Origin: Sphingopyxis sp.
Lineage (GTDB): Bacteria > Pseudomonadota > Alphaproteobacteria > Sphingomonadales > Sphingomonadaceae
DNA: 64,000 bases
Direction of reading: 5' to 3'
Assembly (NCBI RefSeq): GCF_016463645.1
Contig: NZ_JAEMQX010000007.1
Span: 19,553 to 83,552, forward strand
Position numbers and translations under genes: made by a program. Each line of letters starts with the position of its first letter. The stretch's first letter is position 1. A model generated the notes under the pieces. The model searched no databases. It saw only the letters and a list, made by a program, of their open reading frames with translations, and was not told where the DNA came from. Below are positions 57,995-64,000 of this stretch, piece after piece.

Positions 57995-59254
57995 TCAGTC
58001 GACCGCCTTGACGATCAGGCTGGCGTTGGTGCCGCCGAAACCGAAGCTGTTGTTGAGCGCGGCCTTGACCTCGCGCTTCTTCGCGACCTTCGGGACGAGG
58101 TCGGCGCCTTCGGTGCCTTCGTCGGGATTGTCGAGGTTGAGCGTCGGCGGGACGATCTGGTCGCGGATCGCGAGGATACAGAAGATTGTCTCGACCGCGC
58201 CGGCGCCGCCGAGCAGGTGGCCGATGGCCGACTTGGTCGAGCTCATCGAGACATTGGCGATTTCGTTGCCGAACAGGCGCTTCACCGCGCCGAGTTCGAT
58301 CGTGTCGGCCATCGTCGACGTGCCGTGCGCGTTGATATAGTCGATGTCGGCGGGGGTCATGCCCGCCTTCTTGAGCGCCGCCGCCATCGAGCGGTACGCG
58401 CCGTCCATTTCGGGATCGGGCGCGGTGACGTGGTACGCATCGCCCGACAGGCCGTAACCAACGACTTCGGCGTAGATTTTCGCGCCGCGCGCCTTGGCAT
58501 GCTCATATTCCTCGAGCACGACGACGCCCGCGCCCTCGCCCATCACAAAGCCGTCGCGGTCCTTGTCATAGGGGCGGCTCGCCTGTTCGGGACGGTCGTT
58601 GTAGCTCATGTTGAGCGCGCGCGCCTGCGCGAAGCCGGCGATGCCGATCGGACAGATCGTCGCCTCGGCGCCGCCGGCGAGCATGATGTCGGCGTCGTCG
58701 TCGCGGATCATCCGTGCAGCGTCGCCGATCGAATGGGCGCCGGTCGAGCAGGCGGTGACGACAGCGTGGTTCGGGCCCTTGAGGCCATATTTGATGCTGA
58801 CCTGCCCCGAGATCAGGTTGATCAGGCGGCCGTGGACGAAGTGCGGAGAAACGCGGCCGGGGCCCTTTTCGGCGAGCAGCAGGCTTTCGCTCTCGATGCC
58901 TGGCAGGCCACCGATGCCCGAACCGATCGAACAGCCGGCGCGCACTTTCTGCTCCTCGGTCATCTCGGTCAGGCCGGCATCCTCGAGCGCCTGGCCCGCC
59001 GCGTCGATGCCGAAGATGATGAAAGGGTCGACCTGGCGCTGGACCTTGTGATCGACGCGCTTCGACGGGTCGAAACCATATTCATGGTCGGGACCCTTGA
59101 CCTCGCACGCGATCGTGCATTTCTGATCCGACGCATCGAAATGGGTGATCGTGCCCGCGCCGGACTTGCCCGCGATCAGATTGGCCCATGTGGTTTCCAC
59201 ATCGGCGCCCAGCGGCGTCACCAAACCCAAACCCGTCACCACAACCCGGCGCAT
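57995..59254 (-). CDS. fabF: FabF, beta-ketoacyl-ACP synthase II
   Basis: A 419-aa condensing enzyme from the ATG at 59254 (MRRVVVTGLGLVTPLGADVETTW) with AAGGA upstream. The Cys-His-His triad is intact: VVTACSTGAHSIGDA, YINAHGTSTMADTIE and KSAIGHLLGGAGAVE; the tail is NNSFGFGGTNASLIVK. It elongates fatty acids in type II synthesis. acpP lies 170 bases upstream, with a terminator hairpin between them that would set the acpP:fabF ratio. Confidence 0.97.
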   Translation of the reverse strand: MRRVVVTGLGLVTPLGADVETTWANLIAGKSGAGTITHFDASDQKCTIACEVKGPDHEYGFDPSKRVDHKVQRQVDPFIIFGIDAAGQALEDAGLTEMTEEQKVRAGCSIGSGIGGLPGIESESLLLAEKGPGRVSPHFVHGRLINLISGQVSIKYGLKGPNHAVVTACSTGAHSIGDAARMIRDDDADIMLAGGAEATICPIGIAGFAQARALNMSYNDRPEQASRPYDKDRDGFVMGEGAGVVVLEEYEHAKARGAKIYAEVVGYGLSGDAYHVTAPDPEMDGAYRSMAAALKKAGMTPADIDYINAHGTSTMADTIELGAVKRLFGNEIANVSMSSTKSAIGHLLGGAGAVETIFCILAIRDQIVPPTLNLDNPDEGTEGADLVPKVAKKREVKAALNNSFGFGGTNASLIVKAVD

Positions 59255-59320
59255 AGTCGTTCCTTTCATCGGCCCCTGCCCCCGCAGGGCGCCGCGTCAT
59301 TTCAGAAGACGCATATCCAT

Positions 59321-59368
59321 AAAAAAAGCTTCCCGGCACCTGCGCGCGAACGCTCGGAACCGGGAAGC
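59321..59368 (-). terminator. Terminator downstream of acpP
   Basis: In the minus-strand direction the arms GCTTCCCGG and CCGGGAAGC (9 bp, 23-base loop) are followed immediately by seven Ts. It ends most acpP transcripts while allowing some read-through into fabF. Confidence 0.85.
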
Positions 59369-59423
59369 CGGAAACGCGTGGGCGGCGTCGCCGCCGCGTC
59401 CGGCTGCGCCGGACCGGGCCAAA

Positions 59424-59660
59424 TCAGCCCTTGTTCGCTTCGATATAGTCGATCGCGTCCTTGACGGTGGCGATCTTTTCCGCCGCATCGTCGGGGATTT
59501 CGACGCCGAATTCTTCTTCGAACGCCATCACCAGCTCGACGATATCGAGGCTGTCGGCGCCCAGATCGTCGATGAAGCTCGCTTCTTCGGTGACCTTGTC
59601 GGCTTCGACGCCCAGATGTTCGACAACGATCTTTTTAACCTTTTCGGCCGAATCGCTCAT
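59424..59660 (-). CDS. acpP: Acyl carrier protein AcpP
   Basis: A 78-aa acidic carrier protein ([78 protein letters not shown]). Ser37 in ADSLDIVEL carries phosphopantetheine. Full normal length. It is also the housekeeping ACP that would supply acyl groups to the LuxI synthase in the element. A useful internal reference for the diverged ACP-like protein at 17313-17651. Confidence 0.98.
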   Translation of the reverse strand: MSDSAEKVKKIVVEHLGVEADKVTEEASFIDDLGADSLDIVELVMAFEEEFGVEIPDDAAEKIATVKDAIDYIEANKG

Positions 59661-59705
59661 GCACAGTTCCTTTTTCTGACTATGTCGTGAATGTTGAAAA
59701 TTGCC

Positions 59706-60905
59706 CTAGTGCCCGTGGGCGGGGCTGGCAAGAGGGCTGGCATCGGCCGATCGGCGAAGCGCCGCATCGACCAGCCTTTCCTCCGCAGCGCTATAAGCCG
59801 ACCGTGTCCCTTTCTGCCCCTCCGGCACCTGGGTCACGAAATAGGCAATGCCCTCGCCGCCTTCAAGGTCGAACCACAGCCCGGAGCGCAATCCATAGGC
59901 ATCGCCCGAATGGCCGAGGCGCAGACGCGCGTCGCCGAACAGGTCGTCGCGGCAGGCCGGATCCGCGAGCGCCGGCCCACCCGTGCTGTGCATAGCTATG
60001 CCATATTCGCAGAAAAAGCCGCCGGTGCCCTCGCCGCTCGTCGGGCGGACGGGCGCCATCGCTTCAAGCCGCGCAAGGCTTTCGGGCTTGAGAAAGCTTT
60101 CGCCCCGACGCAGCAACATGACGCCGATGCGCGCAAGGCCGTTGGCAGAGATGCGGAGGCCGCCCTGCGGGCTGAACCCGGCGCCATGCCGGCCGAGCCG
60201 GTACGCGGCGACATCGCAACTGCCGTCAGTCGCCGGAACGACGGGGCAGGCCGGGCGCACGCCCTTCAGATCGTCGCGCACCACATTACCGTCGGCGCCG
60301 TACAGCACGACGGCGCGCGTCACCGCAGCGTCGCTGCACGTCGGCCAGTTGAAACAGGCGTCGAGGCCAAGTGGCCGGAAGACCAGCCGGGCCATCGCCT
60401 GGTCGAAACGCTCGCCGGTCGCCCCCTCGATCGCGGCCGCGACCACAGGATAGTTGAAATTGGCATAGGCGAAATCGCCGCCGGGCGCGCGTGCCCCGTC
60501 CCAGGCGGCTGGATTGCGCAGCGCGGTTTCGAGATCGGCGTCGAGCGGCAGCGCATAATCGGTGTCGTCATTCAGCCCCGACCGATGGCCGAGCAGTTGC
60601 GCGAGGCTGATCGGCCGATCGGGCCAAGCCGGATGGCGAAGCCGCCAGCCGAGATAATCCGACACATCGCGGTCGAGGTCGAGGCGTCCGGCCTCGACGA
60701 GGCGCAGGACGCCCAGCGCCACGACGAGCTTCGAAACCGAGGCGATGCGCACCGGATCGTCGGGCCCGATCGCCCTTCCATCCGCGCGATCGGCAAGCCC
60801 GGCGGCGACGCGCGTTTCGACCTTTCCATCGCGATCGAAATGCACTGCGACCGCCGCGGGCGGCGGCGATGCGGCGAGGGTCAGCAGGGCGAGCGCAGAG
60901 AACAT
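59706..60905 (-). CDS. Serine beta-lactamase-like hydrolase (class C/PBP-type)
   Basis: A 399-aa exported protein with a signal peptide (MFSALALLTLAASPPPA). Motifs: SxxK in VRIASVSKLVVALGVLRLVEAGRLDLDRDVSDYLGW, YxN in GDFAYANFNYPVVAAAIEGATG, LLGHRSGL, and HSG near LGHSGDAYGLRSG. This is the beta-lactamase/transpeptidase-like family that includes esterases and D-aminopeptidases; clinical beta-lactam resistance should not be assumed. It is downstream of the TPR gene with a 42-base gap. Confidence 0.88.
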   Translation of the reverse strand: MFSALALLTLAASPPPAAVAVHFDRDGKVETRVAAGLADRADGRAIGPDDPVRIASVSKLVVALGVLRLVEAGRLDLDRDVSDYLGWRLRHPAWPDRPISLAQLLGHRSGLNDDTDYALPLDADLETALRNPAAWDGARAPGGDFAYANFNYPVVAAAIEGATGERFDQAMARLVFRPLGLDACFNWPTCSDAAVTRAVVLYGADGNVVRDDLKGVRPACPVVPATDGSCDVAAYRLGRHGAGFSPQGGLRISANGLARIGVMLLRRGESFLKPESLARLEAMAPVRPTSGEGTGGFFCEYGIAMHSTGGPALADPACRDDLFGDARLRLGHSGDAYGLRSGLWFDLEGGEGIAYFVTQVPEGQKGTRSAYSAAEERLVDAALRRSADASPLASPAHGH

Positions 60906-60947
60906 CGCGCCACCCTGCGCGGCGTGCCGCGCGCGGTCAAGCCGCGG

Positions 60948-62714
60948 CTACCGCGCCGTCGCTTCGGCGGCGACGACGCCCGATTCGCGCAGCGCATCCG
61001 ACGCGCGCTGGATCACCACCGGCGTGATCATGAAGCGCCCAAGCACGCGTTCGGGCGTCGCGCCGGCCGGCTGGCGCGTGTAGGCGAGCAGCCGCTGCCA
61101 TTGCGCGCGCGCCTCTGCCACATGCCCCTGCCGCGCGAGCACGATCGCGCGCACCATCATATATTGCGGCTCCATATTGCTGGGCGACGGCATATGTTCG
61201 AGGATCCGCCACGCCTCGTCATGCTCGCCGCGCTGCGACAGGACGAAGGCCAGTGTGACCGCCGGAACGCCGGGGTAGGACGAATCGAGCTGCAGCGACC
61301 GGCGGAGCAGCGCCTCGCCCTCCGCCCCCTGTCCGCAGGTCAGCTTGAACAGACCGAGGAAACCGGACACATCGGGATCATAGGTGTTCAGCGCGAGGGC
61401 GGCATCGCCCATCGCGCTGCCGCCGGCGCAATTGCCCGCATAGAAATTGGCGCGCGCCATTGCGAACAGGCCCGCCGAGGAATTCGGACTGTTGTCGTAT
61501 GCGCTCTGCGCGAACGCGCGGGCTTCGGTCAGCGCTTCGCGGCCCGCGGCCGTCAGGCGCTGCGGTTGCCAGTCGCCATAGCGCACGAGCGACAGCGCGG
61601 CGAGCGCGACGGGGTCGCGCGGGTTCGCCTTGATCGTCGCCCGAAGGCAGGCGCCGACCTGGCTTGCACTCGCCGCGTTGCGCATCTGACGCATGCGGTT
61701 GAACTGCGCAAGGCATGGATAGCCGGGAGAGAAATTGTCGGGCTGGCGCTGGACCTGATCGCGTACGATCACGCCATAATCGCCCGCGAGCTGCGCGATC
61801 AGCGGCTCGATCGCGGTGAACTCGGGGGTCTCGTCGCTGGTGAGGCGCAGTTGCTGCGACCAGATCGCGCGCTGGTCGGCGACCCGGTTGAGCACGAGCG
61901 TGACGTCGGCGGCCCCCTCGACGGTCCGGACGATCGAGGTATCGAGCCGGTAGTCGCCGGTGCGTGCCGTGCTGGTGCCGGGTGCCTTCGAGCTTAAAAG
62001 GTCGATCAGATCGAAGCGGCGCAGTCCGTCGCGCAGCTTTCCGTCGAGCGCGCGCGCAAGCGCGCGCGATTGCGGCATATTGCCCGCCGCCGGCGGGCTG
62101 ACCTCGAGCAGCGGAACGGGCGCAGGGTCGCCGACGAACAGCCGGTCCGCCTCCCCCCGAAGCGTCCACAGGGTAAAGAGCGCAAGCGCAAGCAGGGCGA
62201 GCACGACGACCCAGCGGCCGAAATGCGGTCCCTGCCGACGCCGCGGGGACAATCCGCCCCCCGCAGGCGGACGAGCGGCGCCCGCGGGCTGGCCGGATGC
62301 CTTGACGTCACCATCGCCTTCGGGTTCGTCCGCCGGCCGCGACGATGGCGGCGCCGAGCGATATTGCACGACGACTTCGTAGCTGCCCTGCGGCACGCGC
62401 AACCGATGGACCCACGGCGTATCGGCATAATAACGATCGAGCAGGGTCCGCAATCGCCCGACCATGACGCGCGGATAGCTGTCGACGGCGGGGTCGAAAT
62501 CCTCGCTTCGGCCGAGCGCCTCGGTCGCGATCGCATAGGCCTTCGGCGAACTGCGCCCGCCACGAAGTCGATGTTCGACAAGGAATTGCAGCAGGCGCGA
62601 CAGGACCGGCGAGCGCGTGAACATCGGGGAATCGAGCAGTTTCCCGAGTTCCTCCGCGATGATCCGGTCGACCTCGCCGGGATCCTGTGTCTCGTTCGCT
62701 TTCGCCTGGTCCAT
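60948..62714 (-). CDS. Membrane-anchored TPR protein with N-terminal winged-helix-like domain
   Basis: A 588-aa protein from the ATG at 62714 (MDQAKANETQDPGEVDRIIAEELGKLLDS). Residues ~20-120 (SRLLQFLVEHRLRGGRSSPKAYAIATEALGR...VMVGRLRTLLDRYYADTPWVHRLRVPQGSYEVVV) resemble the DNA-binding-like domain found in alphaproteobacterial TPR/adenylate-cyclase-type regulators. One membrane helix (WVVVLALLALALFTLWTL, ~190-207) follows, then a periplasmic FlgO/TolB-like part and TPR repeats (~350-560). A CadC-like one-component signalling role is possible; the target is unknown. Confidence 0.75.
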   Translation of the reverse strand: MDQAKANETQDPGEVDRIIAEELGKLLDSPMFTRSPVLSRLLQFLVEHRLRGGRSSPKAYAIATEALGRSEDFDPAVDSYPRVMVGRLRTLLDRYYADTPWVHRLRVPQGSYEVVVQYRSAPPSSRPADEPEGDGDVKASGQPAGAARPPAGGGLSPRRRQGPHFGRWVVVLALLALALFTLWTLRGEADRLFVGDPAPVPLLEVSPPAAGNMPQSRALARALDGKLRDGLRRFDLIDLLSSKAPGTSTARTGDYRLDTSIVRTVEGAADVTLVLNRVADQRAIWSQQLRLTSDETPEFTAIEPLIAQLAGDYGVIVRDQVQRQPDNFSPGYPCLAQFNRMRQMRNAASASQVGACLRATIKANPRDPVALAALSLVRYGDWQPQRLTAAGREALTEARAFAQSAYDNSPNSSAGLFAMARANFYAGNCAGGSAMGDAALALNTYDPDVSGFLGLFKLTCGQGAEGEALLRRSLQLDSSYPGVPAVTLAFVLSQRGEHDEAWRILEHMPSPSNMEPQYMMVRAIVLARQGHVAEARAQWQRLLAYTRQPAGATPERVLGRFMITPVVIQRASDALRESGVVAAEATAR

Positions 62715-63117
62715 GCCACCCTCAAATGCGCCCGACGGGCGGTGCGCTAGATACGCCAATCGGCCAGCGCGGCCACCCATTGTTACTTTGACGTAACGGT
62801 AACAAGGAAACCTTGGGTCATATCAGAAGAAAATCTTCGCGCCAATCCGCAAGGAAAAAGGCGAAAGCCGGTTAAGGATTGGTTATCAAATGGCAACATC
62901 ATCGAATGTGACCCCTTGTAACTGCCGCGTGCCCGAAACTGTGGCATTCTTTCCATGTCGCGCTGTCCCTCCGGATAGCGCGGTGTGGAGCCAAAAGGCG
63001 AATGGTGCGAGCTGGTCCCTGGCACCTTTCGATCCCCCTCAGGCTTCATTTCAAGACTTCGCCGGGCGGCCCGACAGCCCCACCTGTTCTGTCGCCCGGC
63101 AAGTCGACCTTCCTCCA
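62715..63117. other. Intergenic region upstream of the TPR gene
   Basis: About 400 bases. It holds GTTAC-N6-GTAAC at ~62782-62797 (possible operator) and a GC-rich hairpin GCCGGGCG...CGCCCGGC at ~63061-63102 that may end the minus-strand MsrQ-like transcript. The track ORFs here are shadows. Confidence 0.5.
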
Positions 63118-63711
63118 TCATCCGGCGACGCGACGCCCTGGCCACAGCCGCAGCGCGAGCGCCGCGACCATGATCGATCCGAACAATATGCCGACGGCCC
63201 GCTTGTCCGGATCGGCGCCAAAGGCGCGCCCGGCGTAACTCGCGGTGAAGATGAACCAGATATAGTGGATGCCGAACAGGTGGAGGCGTCGCCACCACAG
63301 GCCGAGCCGCCGCTGCCACCCGTCGGTCGAGGTCAGCGCCATCAGATAGATGATGACATAGGCGAGCCCGCCGCCGATCAGCGACTGCCACGTCCTTCCC
63401 GGCGCATAGACGATCACATTGATGCCGAGCGCGACGAGATGGATCGTATGCGCGAGCGCGAAGCCCAATCCCCATTGGCGTCGCCGGCGGAGGAGCGCAC
63501 GCGATATCGGCGAGGGCCAGCGGTGCACCAGCGTCGAGGCGAGGAAGGCGACCAGGAACAGCGGCAAACCCGCCCGCGCCGTCCAGCGCGCAGCGAGCCC
63601 CGCCCGTTCGGCCGCGTCGCCACCCGCCAGCCATCCGGCCGCAACCGCAATCAGCCCGGCGGCAAGGCCGAGCAGCAGCGGAGTGGCGCGGCGGTCGAGC
63701 CAGCTGCTCAA
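63118..63711 (-). CDS. MsrQ/ferric-reductase-like heme membrane protein
   Basis: A 197-aa protein with about six membrane helices (PLLLGLAAGLIAVAAGWLAG, LPLFLVAFLASTLVH, WGLGFALAHTIHLVALGINVIVY, LAYVIIYLMALTS, RLHLFGIHYIWFIFTASY, VGILFGSIMVAALALRLWPG). Paired His in ALAHTIHLVAL and RLHLFGIHYIW fit b-type heme ligation as in the ferric reductase-like/MsrQ family. No MsrP gene is beside it, so the partner is unclear. Confidence 0.8.
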   Translation of the reverse strand: MSSWLDRRATPLLLGLAAGLIAVAAGWLAGGDAAERAGLAARWTARAGLPLFLVAFLASTLVHRWPSPISRALLRRRRQWGLGFALAHTIHLVALGINVIVYAPGRTWQSLIGGGLAYVIIYLMALTSTDGWQRRLGLWWRRLHLFGIHYIWFIFTASYAGRAFGADPDKRAVGILFGSIMVAALALRLWPGRRVAG

Positions 63712-63713
63712 GT

Positions 63714-63830
63714 TCAGGGCGCGCCGATACGAAAGAGCCAGTTGCCGCCGAAGCCGGACGGTGGCGCAAGCGGCGCGTCGACCTTCAGGCGCCCCGGATC
63801 ATCGGCTCCCATGGTGATATAGCCAGGCAT
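63714..63830 (-). CDS. Small hypothetical protein
   Basis: 38 codons from the ATG at 63830 (MPGYITMGADDPGRLKVDAPLAPPSGFGGNWLFRIGAP) with GAGGGGG upstream. The track start at 63896 lies inside a terminator hairpin and is unlikely. It ends two bases before the MsrQ-like start, suggesting coupling. Not recognised; it could be a chance ORF. Confidence 0.4.
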   Translation of the reverse strand: MPGYITMGADDPGRLKVDAPLAPPSGFGGNWLFRIGAP

Positions 63831-63864
63831 GTTCACGACCCCCTCTTTCGCTGCGTATACGAAA

Positions 63865-63900
63865 GGGGCGCCGGTTTCCACCGACGCCCCGATCATTTTT
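63865..63900 (-). terminator. Hairpin terminator after the partial right-edge gene
   Basis: GGGGCG(CCGGT)ttcc(ACCG)a CGCCCC stem at 63865-63890 lies 28 bases after the stop at 63918. The T-run is stronger on the plus strand (GATCATTTTT) and weak on the minus strand (TTTCGT), so it may be bidirectional. Confidence 0.6.
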
Positions 63901-63917
63901 CATCGAAGATGTATGAC

Positions 63918-64000
63918 TTAGGTCGTGGTCGCCGTCTTGCACGGACCGGTGTGGGTGCTGGTCATCTGCATGACCATTTCCATGTCGCCGCCGGTCGGGA
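63918..64000 (-). CDS. C-terminal end of a DUF3617-like protein (cut by window edge)
   Basis: Open frame at the right edge ending in TAA at 63918-63920; the last residues read PTGGDMEMVMQMTSTHTGPCKTATTT. The Met-rich stretch followed by a near-terminal Cys after GP is how many periplasmic DUF3617 proteins end. Too little is visible for certainty. Confidence 0.5.
   Translation of the reverse strand, partial: PTGGDMEMVMQMTSTHTGPCKTATTT

Noticed and set aside
59706-60905. Beta-lactamase-like gene as an antibiotic-resistance determinant
   Set aside because: The motifs are shared with many esterases and peptidases; it lies in the chromosomal flank and resistance cannot be claimed.
59691-61997. 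768-codon plus-strand ORF opposite the beta-lactamase-like and TPR genes
   Set aside because: Spans two well-supported minus-strand genes and shows no family features.

Overview
The window looks like a chromosome segment of a sphingomonad (alphaproteobacterium, order Sphingomonadales; genus not decidable from this sequence). The reasons are high GC, the trbBCDEJLFGI plus DUF2274 conjugation layout, two large TonB-dependent receptors beside catabolic enzymes, a luxR-luxI-phyH quorum-sensing trio, and an acpP-fabF-mltG core block. It divides into left chromosome (1-4668), an integrated conjugative element of about 50.5 kb (4669-55152) and right chromosome (55153-64000).

Left flank: a type I secretion ABC exporter and its membrane-fusion partner (800-4344), divergent from the start of a large beta-helix protein that may be the cargo. 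Right flank: elongator tRNA-Met(CAT), a 2'-5' RNA ligase, an alpha/beta hydrolase, mltG, fabF, acpP, a serine beta-lactamase-like protein, a TPR signalling protein, an MsrQ-like membrane protein and a partial DUF3617-like gene.

The element lies in the 3' end of tRNA-Met. An 18-bp stretch of the tRNA end is repeated at 4669-4686 and 55135-55152. A P4-type tyrosine integrase sits beside the tRNA and an AlpA-like excisionase candidate sits beside the opposite end. Its backbone comprises a complete P-type type IV secretion operon (traG to trbI, minus strand, 16988-5066), a VirD2-like relaxase with an oriT candidate just upstream, DUF736, ParB, DUF2958, ArdC antirestriction protein, a lytic transglycosylase and the TraF pilin peptidase. 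No replication initiator was seen.

Three accessory modules ride on it. (1) At 17.3-22.5 kb is a compact protease and nucleotide-metabolism cluster: ACP-like protein, XRE regulator, ImmA/IrrE peptidase fused to a chagasin-like papain-inhibitor domain, papain-like peptidase, thymidylate-synthase-like protein, uracil-DNA-glycosylase-like protein and MazG-like protein. I see this as a candidate undescribed defence or stress system. (2) At 33.2-36.0 kb is a quorum-sensing module (luxR, luxI, phytanoyl-CoA-dioxygenase-like gene, XRE regulator) that could time transfer or cargo expression. (3) At 36.4-53.3 kb is catabolic cargo: two TonB receptors, GMC alcohol oxidoreductase, aldehyde dehydrogenase, acyl-CoA ligase, alpha-methylacyl-CoA racemase, acyl-CoA dehydrogenase, crotonase, MFE-2-type SDR, SCP-x-type thiolase and a LysR regulator. 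Together these could take up a (methyl-branched) alcohol, oxidise it to an acid, activate it and shorten it by beta-oxidation. The first TonB receptor is broken by a frameshift.

A 42-bp motif that aligns without gaps occurs four times, each upstream of a cargo transcription unit: between lysR and the racemase gene, before each TonB receptor, and before the acyl-CoA ligase. It defines a probable regulon inside the element.
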